Virus record (IMG/VR): IMGVR_UViG_3300014494_000005 | Location: 186,001 to 250,000 of that record | DNA length: 64,000 nt | DNA from: a virus | Reading direction: 5' to 3' (one strand) | Shown here: in pieces, positions 55,344 to 61,185 of the stretch | How the letters are laid out: every line of letters starts with the position of its first letter | Numbering within the stretch: the stretch's first letter is position 1 | Position numbers and translations under genes: made by a program | The notes under the pieces: model-generated | The model's database searches: none | Told to the model about the DNA's origin: nothing | The model's input: the letters and a program-made list of their open reading frames with translations, nothing else

Positions 55344-55418
55344 ATTCCCTTAACTCAGATGGGTCAGAGTGTTTGCCTTACAAGCAAAATGTCGTAGGTT
55401 CGAAGCCTACAGGGAATA
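55344..55418 (+). tRNA. tRNA-Val (anticodon TAC)
   Basis: Acceptor ATTCCCT/AGGGAAT, D-stem ACTC/GAGT, anticodon arm TTTGC-CTTACAA-GCAAA, T-arm GTAGG-TTCGAAG-CCTAC, discriminator A. Confidence 0.92.
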
Positions 55419-55503
55419 CAAAAGATTGTAGTGCCAAATACAATCATAATATCGCCTTAATTACCGATATTTAATATTTATCGGTTAAAAAGGTGATACC
55501 TTT

Positions 55504-55591
55504 CTCTCAGTGTTGTAACTGGTAGCCAAGCTGGTTTAAGAAACCAGTGCGAAATAATAGTAGCGTGTCGGTTCGAGTCCGACTTGAGAGA
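55504..55591 (+). tRNA. tRNA-Leu (anticodon AAG)
   Basis: Acceptor CTCTCAG/TTGAGAG, anticodon arm CTGGT-TTAAGAA-ACCAG, a 19-base class II variable arm and T-arm GTCGG-TTCGAGT-CCGAC. A34 is rare in bacterial tRNA-Leu; if converted to inosine it would read CTT, CTC and CTA. Confidence 0.82.
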
Positions 55592-55599
55592 CAATAAAC

Positions 55600-55674
55600 G
55601 TGAATGTAGCCAAATGGTTAATAGGCAATCGATTTAGACTCGAAAATTTGCTGGTTCGACTCCAGTCATTCACA
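55600..55674 (+). tRNA. tRNA-Leu (anticodon TAG), short variable loop
   Basis: Acceptor GTGAATG/CATTCAC, D-arm GCC-GGC, anticodon loop TTTAGAC on a TCGA/TCGA stem, T-arm GCTGG-TTCGACT-CCAGT. The anticodon reads CTA (Leu), but the variable loop is short (class I), unlike normal tRNA-Leu. CTA occurs in leader 2. Confidence 0.7.
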
Positions 55675-55740
55675 CAAAGATATTTTTTAAAAAACAATAA
55701 TCTTTCCTAATATTTCATGTATTTATATTAAATATAATAT

Positions 55741-56469
55741 ATGAAATATACAAAAGAATTTTTAGAACCAATTGTTCTTAAAAGCAAAGCAATTAGTGAA
55801 GTATTACGTTATTTAAAATTAAATGCTAATGGTGGTAATCATGCACATATTTCAAAAACCATAAAAAAATATAATATTGATACATCACATTTTCTTGGAC
55901 AAAGTTGGAATAGAGGTAAATCGCCACGAAATAGACATACCATAGAAAGTTTCATTAAACTTGTTTTAAAATTAAATGGTATGGGATGGCAAAGTCATCA
56001 AATAAAATTAAAATTATTTGAATTAAATTTAAAAGAAAGAAAATGTGGAATTTGTGGACAAAATGAAATATGGAATAATAATAAACTTGGTTTAGAGTTA
56101 GACCATATTAATGGAATACACAATGATAATAGATTAGAAAATTTAAGAATTTTATGTCCAAATTGTCATTCACAAATGCCAACACAAGGTGTTAGAAATA
56201 TTCATAATGGAAAAATAATTAACATTAAAGTTCATAAAGAAAAAATAATAAAAAATAAAATAATTAATATTTGTAATTGTGGTAAAAAAATAAAAAATAA
56301 TTCTAAAACATGTGTTAATTGCTATTCATTAAAACAAAGAAAAGTTAATAGACCATCATTTGAAACACTTCAAGAAGAAGTTAAAACATTAGGATATACT
56401 GGAACTGGAAGAAAATATGGTGTGAGTGATAATACGATAAGAAAATGGATTAAATTTTACACGAAATAA
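55741..56469 (+). CDS. HNH homing endonuclease
   Basis: A 242-residue protein. The HNH core is KCGICGQNEIWNN then LELDHINGIHNDNRLENLRI and LCPNCHSQMPT, giving a two-Cys-pair zinc site and the catalytic His of DHINGI. A second zinc-knuckle (CNCGKK...CVNC) and a C-terminal helix-turn-helix (GRKYGVSDNTIRKWIK) should bind the target. It lies between tRNA genes, with GTATTTATA 13 bases before its ATG, so it has its own late-type promoter. Confidence 0.9.
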   Translation: MKYTKEFLEPIVLKSKAISEVLRYLKLNANGGNHAHISKTIKKYNIDTSHFLGQSWNRGKSPRNRHTIESFIKLVLKLNGMGWQSHQIKLKLFELNLKERKCGICGQNEIWNNNKLGLELDHINGIHNDNRLENLRILCPNCHSQMPTQGVRNIHNGKIINIKVHKEKIIKNKIINICNCGKKIKNNSKTCVNCYSLKQRKVNRPSFETLQEEVKTLGYTGTGRKYGVSDNTIRKWIKFYTK

Positions 56470-56472
56470 AAT

Positions 56473-56548
56473 GGGGTATGGGACTGCTAGGGTTGGTCAT
56501 CTCGTCTGCACCGAGAAAATCAGGAGGATTCGAATTCCTCATGCTCCA
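56473..56548 (+). tRNA. tRNA-Ala (anticodon TGC)
   Basis: Acceptor GGGGTAT/ATGCTCC contains a G3-T70 wobble pair, the identity signal of tRNA-Ala. Anticodon arm TCTCG-TCTGCAC-CGAGA (C at position 33), T-arm GAGGA-TTCGAAT-TCCTC. Confidence 0.88.
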
Positions 56549-56587
56549 CATTATCAAATAGTTATATAGATAATCACAATAAAATAT

Positions 56588-56661
56588 GGCACAGTACTCC
56601 AATTGGTAGAGAGAAACGGCTTAAACCCGTTAAAGTGTGAATTCGAATTTCACTTGTGCTA
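56588..56661 (+). tRNA. tRNA with anticodon TAA (Leu), class I body
   Basis: Acceptor GGCACAG/TTGTGCT with terminal wobble pairs, D-stem CTC/GAG, anticodon arm AACGG-CTTAAAC-CCGTT, variable loop of only five bases, T-arm GTGAA-TTCGAAT-TTCAC. The anticodon reads TTA, but the short variable loop is atypical for Leu; a second, canonical tRNA-Leu(TAA) lies at 58962. Confidence 0.7.
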
Positions 56662-56683
56662 CAAAATAAATTAATTATAATAT

Positions 56684-56755
56684 ACGTCTGTCGTCTAATG
56701 GTTAAGATAACGGCTTCCAACCCCGTGGATGAGGTTTCGATTACTTCCAGACGTG
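56684..56755 (+). tRNA. tRNA-Trp (anticodon CCA)
   Basis: Acceptor ACGTCTG/CAGACGT with A1-T72 and discriminator G, as in bacterial tRNA-Trp. Anticodon arm ACGGC-TTCCAAC-CCCGT has a C-C mismatch next to the loop; a shifted fold would give TCC (Gly), but the acceptor identity elements and the Trp codon of leader 2 favour Trp. T-arm GAGGT-TTCGATT-ACTTC. Confidence 0.7.
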
Positions 56756-56782
56756 CTAAAATAAAAAATAAATATTATATTA

Positions 56783-56814
56783 TTTGCATATATTTATATA
56801 ATAAACTAAATTTG
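56783..56814 (+). promoter_or_regulatory. Bacteroidetes-type promoter
   Basis: TTTG (56783-56786), 20 bases, TAAATTTG (56807-56814), eight bases before the ATG of the next gene. Confidence 0.6.
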
Positions 56815-56821
56815 TCAAATT

Positions 56822-57550
56822 ATGTTAATAATAAATTACAATAAAAAAGATTATTACGATGGTGTTGTTGGTACGATGGGTATCGATAAAACACTTGTTT
56901 ATGACCGTAAAATAATTGAGGTTGAAGAAAAAAAAATTCCATCAATATTTCAAAGAAAGGGATTTTCTTGGAAAAAAAGTAAAGATTCACCTTTTTTAAA
57001 TATTGAAAATCATACAATAAAAAATGAACAACATAAAAATTATCAAAATTGTAGTTCTTTTATTATTGGATTTTGTGGAAAACTATATATTGGTTGGAAA
57101 TTATATAGCGAAAACAGAAAAGTTTATCCAGAAAAACTTACAACTACAATTACATATGATTTTGATTTAATAAAAACAATTATTGATAATAAAGGTTGGT
57201 ATGGAAACCTTGAAGAGCAGTATAATTATATTAAAAATTATAATTCACTTCAATTATTTAGAGATTTTAAAGCACCTGTTTTTATTTATGATAGTGATTA
57301 TAATAGAATAAATATTGGTCATTATCATAAACGTAATGAAAAACTTTTTATTAATCCAATTTTAAGCGATTATCATTTTTATAAAATATTTGATAGTTTT
57401 CAAGCATTTCAAGAAATAAGTATGTTTATGGGTGGTGTGCTTGGTAAAGGCGAAAAAGAAATTATTGAAGTGGCTGATAAATATAAAATTACTCAACATG
57501 GTTTTGATTATAAATGGAGTTTTAGAAAAAAATCTGAAAAGAATAAATGA
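56822..57550 (+). CDS. Conserved phage protein of unknown function
   Basis: A 242-residue protein. The start YYDGVVGTMGIDKTLVYDR and the end AFQEISMFMGGVLGKGEKEI ... ITQHGFDYKWSFRK are a pattern that I know from many large phages (hypothetical proteins of this kind), without assigned function. It begins a three-gene overlapping operon leading to the tmRNA. Confidence 0.7.
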   Translation: MLIINYNKKDYYDGVVGTMGIDKTLVYDRKIIEVEEKKIPSIFQRKGFSWKKSKDSPFLNIENHTIKNEQHKNYQNCSSFIIGFCGKLYIGWKLYSENRKVYPEKLTTTITYDFDLIKTIIDNKGWYGNLEEQYNYIKNYNSLQLFRDFKAPVFIYDSDYNRINIGHYHKRNEKLFINPILSDYHFYKIFDSFQAFQEISMFMGGVLGKGEKEIIEVADKYKITQHGFDYKWSFRKKSEKNK

Positions 57551-57813
57551 AACAAGAATTGCATAAAATATTTATAATTCCTGCTCGATTTATTAAACAA
57601 ACTAAAGATAATAAATATGTTATTCGATGTCTAATTGAAAAAAATATTACTGAAGACCGTATATTTGATGATAATTCACTTAAAGGATTAATAAATCCTA
57701 AGTATTTATTAATCGGAATAATGACAGGAGTTGGATATATGCAAATAAATTTTGTTGATGCTAATGATTATGAAAAAATGTTTAATGTAAAATGGAAAAT
57801 TTTAGTAAAATAA
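57547..57813 (+). CDS. Hypothetical protein
   Basis: An 88-residue basic-hydrophobic protein overlapping its neighbours by 4 and 22 bases. No domain recognised. Confidence 0.6.
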   Translation: MKQELHKIFIIPARFIKQTKDNKYVIRCLIEKNITEDRIFDDNSLKGLINPKYLLIGIMTGVGYMQINFVDANDYEKMFNVKWKILVK

Positions 57814-57986
57814 GCGATGAAATAATATCACAACTTAAATCTATATGTTATAGTGGTGATTTATCTGATATTGGTAATGAAATTGGTATTGTAATTGCTA
57901 AATATTTTGATAAAGATAATACTGTTGATGATTTCATTCATGGTTTAAAACATGGAATATCATTAACTGATGGAACACATGGTTAA
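57792..57986 (+). CDS. Small hypothetical protein
   Basis: A 64-residue acidic helical protein (NFSKISDEIISQLKSICYSG ... DDFIHGLKHGISLTDGTHG). Ends 23 bases before the tmRNA. Confidence 0.55.
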   Translation: MENFSKISDEIISQLKSICYSGDLSDIGNEIGIVIAKYFDKDNTVDDFIHGLKHGISLTDGTHG

Positions 57987-58009
57987 TATAATAAGTTCTT
58001 TAAAATAAT

Positions 58010-58372
58010 GGGGATGAATGGATTTGACTGTATGTAGAAAAATGATGTAAGCAAGTAGTAGTTGAATCGGACTACTTTTAAAAAGGTTCAAAACAATAAA
58101 TGCAGAAGACATTATGTCTATTCCTACTTCCTTGACAAAAGGAAATAGCGTATTTGTAAAGAGTGCTGAACTTGCAATTGCGTAATAGGAAAAAAATAAA
58201 CAGCAAAAAACTTCCAAGTCAGAAGGGAAGTAAAAACAATTCTGGACAGTTTTGTAGTTGTTCTGGAAAAATACAATTAACATTTTGCTGATTTAGGAAA
58301 ATCAAATAAACTTGTAGAAAACTTATTAATCACATTGCAACACCGGGGAATCGATGCCCCGCATCTCCACCA
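58010..58372 (+). ncRNA. ssrA: tmRNA (trans-translation RNA), CCA encoded
   Basis: A 363-base transfer-messenger RNA that would rescue stalled ribosomes. The 5' end GGGGATG pairs with CATCTCC near the 3' end, followed by ACCA; the T-arm is CCGGGG-AATCGAT-CCCCG-like. The tag reading frame most likely resumes at 58150 (GTA after AAATAGC) and runs 11 codons, VFVKSAELAIA, to TAA TAG at 58183-58188. The tag ends in LAIA instead of the usual LAA. Confidence 0.88.
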
Positions 58373-58376
58373 AATA

Positions 58377-58425
58377 TTTTTCATCTCCACAGTATTTATA
58401 TTAAAATATTGATGGAGATGAAAAA
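58377..58425. repeat. 13-bp inverted repeat around the start of the endonuclease gene
   Basis: TTTTTCATCTCCA (58377-58389) and TGGAGATGAAAAA (58413-58425) are perfect reverse complements; AGTATTTATA lies between them and the right arm covers the first codons. CATCTCCAC also occurs at the tmRNA 3' end (58362-58370). Confidence 0.8.
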
Positions 58426-58960
58426 TTTAAAAAAAAGAAAAACTAAATTAATTAAATGCGATAATTGTGGAAATGATTTTGAAAAATCGATATCCGAAAT
58501 AAAAAGAAATAAAAATCATTTTTGTTCATTAAGATGTTCAGCAATCCATCGTAATGATATCAATCGAAAAAATTTTGAAGGATATATAGGAAATCCAAAA
58601 TTTTTAATTGCAAATAATCATAAAGATGAATATACAGGTTTTCGTGATTTTATTAGAAGAGCAAAACAAAGAAATAAATTAGGGAATTTAACATTAATTG
58701 ATTTAAAAGAACAATGGCAAAAACAAAATGGAATTTGTCCTTATACTGGAATACAATTAGAATTGCCAAATTATTCTAAAACAAAAAAATTTTCAATACA
58801 AGAAGCAGCATCTTTAGATAGAATAAATTCAAATAAACCATATGAAAAAGATAATATTGTTTTTGTAAGTACACCAATTAATTATATGAAAAATACGATG
58901 ACAGAAGAAGAAACAATTGCATTTTGTAAAAAAATTGCATTATTTTGGAATAATAAATAA
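58412..58960 (+). CDS. HNH-type homing endonuclease
   Basis: A 182-residue endonuclease. N-terminal zinc site CDNCGNDF...CSLRCSAIH, then a helical part (GFRDFIRRAKQRNK) and the nuclease core NGICPYTGI ... ASLDRINSNKPYEKDNIVFVS ... INYMKN, a form seen in free-standing phage HNH proteins. The ATG at 58412 follows AGTATTTATA by 11 bases. It stands directly behind the tmRNA gene. Confidence 0.85.
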   Translation: MEMKNLKKRKTKLIKCDNCGNDFEKSISEIKRNKNHFCSLRCSAIHRNDINRKNFEGYIGNPKFLIANNHKDEYTGFRDFIRRAKQRNKLGNLTLIDLKEQWQKQNGICPYTGIQLELPNYSKTKKFSIQEAASLDRINSNKPYEKDNIVFVSTPINYMKNTMTEEETIAFCKKIALFWNNK

Positions 58961-58961
58961 T

Positions 58962-59048
58962 GGCGAAGTGATGAAATAGGTAGTACATGCAGGTCTTAAA
59001 AACCTGTGAACAGTAATGTTCGTGTGGGTTCGATTCCCATCTTCGCTA
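58962..59048 (+). tRNA. tRNA-Leu (anticodon TAA)
   Basis: Acceptor GGCGAAG/CTTCGCT, leucine-like D-arm ATGAAATAGGTAGTACAT, anticodon arm CAGGT-CTTAAAA-ACCTG, class II variable arm with GAACA/TGTTC, T-arm GTGGG-TTCGATT-CCCAT, discriminator A. Confidence 0.92.
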
Positions 59049-59092
59049 CGAATAAATTAATTAAAGTATTTATATAAAAACTTATAATAACA

Positions 59093-59257
59093 ATGAATAT
59101 ATTAATTATAAATCAATCAACACCAATTAACTATCCAATAATAATTGTACCTGTTGGTTGTCAATTTAATATACCTAATAGAATAATGTGTAGTGGTGGT
59201 TTTCTTGTTTATAATAAACCATCTGAAAAAATATTAATTAATTATGGCAAATATTAG
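59093..59257 (+). CDS. Small hypothetical protein
   Basis: A 54-residue protein with a hydrophobic centre (NYPIIIVPVGCQFNIPN) and a strong late motif (AGTATTTATATA, from 59065) 20 bases before the ATG. Function unknown. Overlaps the next small gene by 14 bases. Confidence 0.55.
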   Translation: MNILIINQSTPINYPIIIVPVGCQFNIPNRIMCSGGFLVYNKPSEKILINYGKY

Positions 59258-59360
59258 AAAACCACATCCAAAAGAAGATGATTGTGGATGTGGAAAATCA
59301 GTTAAAATAACTGAAAGAAAAAAAATTGAATATAGACGAATTATAAAGAAAAGAGGATAA
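59244..59360 (+). CDS. Small basic protein
   Basis: A 38-residue Lys/Arg-rich peptide with CGCG (DDCGCGKS). It ends one base before tRNA-Leu(CAA). Coupled to the previous frame by overlap. Confidence 0.45.
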   Translation: MANIRKPHPKEDDCGCGKSVKITERKKIEYRRIIKKRG

Positions 59361-59443
59361 CTCCTTGTGATGAAATTGGTAGCACGTGCTCGCCTCAAAA
59401 GCGAGTGCCTTCGGGCGTGTCGGTTCGACTCCGACCAAGGAGA
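59361..59443 (+). tRNA. tRNA-Leu (anticodon CAA)
   Basis: Acceptor CTCCTTG/CAAGGAG perfect, D-arm ATGAAATTGGTAGCACGT, anticodon arm CTCGC-CTCAAAA-GCGAG, class II variable arm (GCC-TTCG-GGC), T-arm GTCGG-TTCGACT-CCGAC. Confidence 0.95.
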
Positions 59444-59462
59444 CAAATAGAAGGGAAATTTT

Positions 59463-59957
59463 ATGTATATGGTATTACAGATTCCCATGCGTGAACAGAA
59501 TTATGATTTTGATTGTAGTCTTGCAGTAGCATGGTCGTACTTAAAACATTCTAAAATAAAAGTTGATTATAATACACTTTTAAAAATATCAAAAATTTCA
59601 CCAATTGATGGATTATGTCCAGAAAAATTAGTTATTTTACTAAAAAAATTTGGTTTAGAAACCAATTTAGAAGAACGTAAAAATATTAAATATTTAAAAA
59701 ATCAAATAATTACTAAAAAACCAGTAATTGTTCTTTTACAAGCAAATAAAGAATATAAGAAATCTTGGAAAAATACTTGGACTCACGGACATTATTGCAT
59801 TATATTTGGTTTTGATGACTTTCGGGTATTTATTTATGACCCATATATTGGTGGAATTAAATTATTCGCATATGACCAATTTAATAATCGTTGGCATGAT
59901 GAATGGAATGGTAAAAAATATATTAAGTCAGTAATAATAAAAAATGAAAATTTATGA
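59463..59957 (+). CDS. Papain-like cysteine peptidase, C39 type
   Basis: A 164-residue protein. Cys in QNYDFDCSLAVAWSYLKH corresponds to the DCG.a catalytic segment, and THGHYCIIFGFDDFRVFIYDPYIGG supplies His and Asp in the spacing of C39/papain-fold peptidases. No transporter domains or substrate are encoded nearby. It could process a phage or host peptide; the activity is inferred from the three-residue pattern. Confidence 0.7.
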   Translation: MYMVLQIPMREQNYDFDCSLAVAWSYLKHSKIKVDYNTLLKISKISPIDGLCPEKLVILLKKFGLETNLEERKNIKYLKNQIITKKPVIVLLQANKEYKKSWKNTWTHGHYCIIFGFDDFRVFIYDPYIGGIKLFAYDQFNNRWHDEWNGKKYIKSVIIKNENL

Positions 59958-60118
59958 ATTTTGGATTAAGAAAAAATAGTAAAATAAAATTCAAAGAAAT
60001 ACCTGAAGAAATTGATGAATCTGAAATTGATTTAGATAATCCAGAAGCAATGGAATTAACATGGAAAAGCATTGAATGGTCATTGAAAAAACATAAAGAT
60101 ATAATCTCAAAAATATAA
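59954..60118 (+). CDS. Small hypothetical protein
   Basis: A 54-residue acidic protein (KFKEIPEEIDESEIDLDNPE), starting in a four-base ATGA overlap with the peptidase stop. It could be a partner or inhibitor of the peptidase, by position only. Confidence 0.5.
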   Translation: MNFGLRKNSKIKFKEIPEEIDESEIDLDNPEAMELTWKSIEWSLKKHKDIISKI

Positions 60119-60121
60119 AAT

Positions 60122-60181
60122 ATGAAAAAAATTTTGAATTCTTGTAACGCACTAAAGCGTAACAAGAAAAATGGGAAATAA
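60122..60181 (+). CDS. Very short frame with internal hairpin, possible leader
   Basis: A 19-codon frame overlapping the next start by 11 bases. A stem-loop (TTCTTGTAACGC/GCGTAACAAGAA, 60139-60168, one mismatch) lies within it, ending two bases before the ATG of the next gene. Translation of this frame would unfold the hairpin, so it may govern translation downstream. Confidence 0.35.
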   Translation: MKKILNSCNALKRNKKNGK

Positions 60182-60500
60182 AAATTTAGTAAAAACAACC
60201 ACAAATCGTGGCGAATTCAATCGTGCATATAAATTGCATCTTGAACGAATAGGAAAAATTCATTGTTCATACTGTGGTTTTCATCTTGGTGAAAATAATG
60301 GCAAAAAATGGTATGGTGGAATTATTTACGATGACATGGAAACTTGTCATGGTAAAAGAAAAGGAAATAATACAAGATTTCCAAACTGGAAATTGGTTTC
60401 TAAAAATAGAAAACAATGGATGCGAAAACCAATTAAAATTGTTGAAGAACATAGAATTGGACACAAAAGAACATATGTTGAGATTAAATTCTCAACATAA
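60171..60500 (+). CDS. Conserved hypothetical protein with zinc-type Cys pair
   Basis: A 109-residue basic protein with CSYCGFH and a later CH (ETCHGKRKG), plausibly a small zinc-binding nucleic-acid protein. The N-terminus (RGEFNRAYKLHLERIGKIH) and GKKWYGG look conserved. Ends three bases before tRNA-Met. Confidence 0.6.
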   Translation: MGNKNLVKTTTNRGEFNRAYKLHLERIGKIHCSYCGFHLGENNGKKWYGGIIYDDMETCHGKRKGNNTRFPNWKLVSKNRKQWMRKPIKIVEEHRIGHKRTYVEIKFST

Positions 60501-60503
60501 TTT

Positions 60504-60574
60504 AGCGATGTCATTCAACGGTAGGATATCTCTCTCATAAGGAGCAAATACGAGTCCGATTCTCGTCATCGCTA
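60504..60574 (+). tRNA. tRNA-Met (anticodon CAT)
   Basis: Acceptor AGCGATG/CATCGCT perfect, anticodon loop CTCATAA on a four-pair stem, T-arm ACGAG-TCCGATT-CTCGT with an unusual C in place of the second T. The A1-T72 pair and the absence of three G-C pairs argue against an initiator. A CAT anticodon could also be tRNA-Ile2. Confidence 0.8.
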
Positions 60575-60580
60575 CAAATA

Positions 60581-60604
60581 AAAAAATTCGTCATTTGACG
60601 AATT
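60581..60604. terminator. Terminator between tRNA-Met and the convergent gene
   Basis: AATTCGTCA-TT-TGACGAATT, a perfect 9-bp stem preceded by an A run, so it works best for the minus-strand gene 60626-61072; a T run on the plus side is lacking. Confidence 0.55.
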
Positions 60605-60625
60605 CAGAATTCCAACATGTTTATT

Positions 60626-61072
60626 TTATTGAAAATTTACTTTGCAAGTTTGATTTTTGAAATCAAATTCTAAATCCTTAACATATAATGATTTACCTAA
60701 TATAAGTGAAGTTTTTTCGTTAATAACGAATTTCCATTTAGTTTCTTCGATATTTTTTTGCGATTTTTGTTCTATTTCATCTGAATGAATATTATGCATT
60801 TCCATATTATAAGTTCCTTCAAGTTTTTCTATACTAATAATAAAATTTTCAATACCCATATCATTTAACCAAAATGAAACTTGCCATGTGATTATAATAT
60901 TACTTTCTGTAACATCAGCATCAAATTCTGTTGAAAAACCACTATAATTATAAAAATACACATTTTTTACGAGTTGTTTAAAATTAAAATTATCACCACC
61001 TATAACATATGATTCATTAATTACATTCTTTTCAATTTCTTCATTTACCACTTTTTTTATAGAACTCACCAT
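60626..61072 (-). CDS. Hypothetical protein, possibly capsid-targeted
   Basis: A 148-residue protein. The N-terminal helix KKVVNEEIEKNVINE ends in I-N-E followed by Ser, a possible prohead-protease cut site. The body is a beta sandwich-like sequence without recognised family. Late motif 20 bases upstream. Confidence 0.55.
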   Translation of the reverse strand: MVSSIKKVVNEEIEKNVINESYVIGGDNFNFKQLVKNVYFYNYSGFSTEFDADVTESNIIITWQVSFWLNDMGIENFIISIEKLEGTYNMEMHNIHSDEIEQKSQKNIEETKWKFVINEKTSLILGKSLYVKDLEFDFKNQTCKVNFQ

Positions 61073-61121
61073 AAAAACACAATTTTATATAAATACTCTA
61101 TGTTTTCTTAAATTTCTTTTA

Positions 61122-61180
61122 TACATTTGCACATATTAAAACAAAAGATTTGTAACATTATTACAAAAAATTCGTATAAA
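61122..61180 (+). promoter_or_regulatory. Two overlapping promoter-like elements
   Basis: TACATTTG at 61122-61129 (Bacteroidetes type) and TTTGTAACA at 61149-61157 with TATA at 61175 (22-base spacing). The second lies so close to the ATG at 61186 that its transcript would be almost leaderless. Confidence 0.5.
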
Positions 61181-61185
61181 TTAAA

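Noticed and set aside
52317-60574. Stop-codon reassignment or suppressor tRNAs
   Set aside because: No anticodon CTA, TTA or TCA is found at positions 34-36; genes end in TAA, TAG and TGA and the reading frames are intact in the standard code.
2859-61090. Direct use of the T4 late promoter TATAAATA
   Set aside because: Relative to the genes, the element consistently reads TATTTATA, the opposite orientation, so the T4 element cannot simply be transferred.
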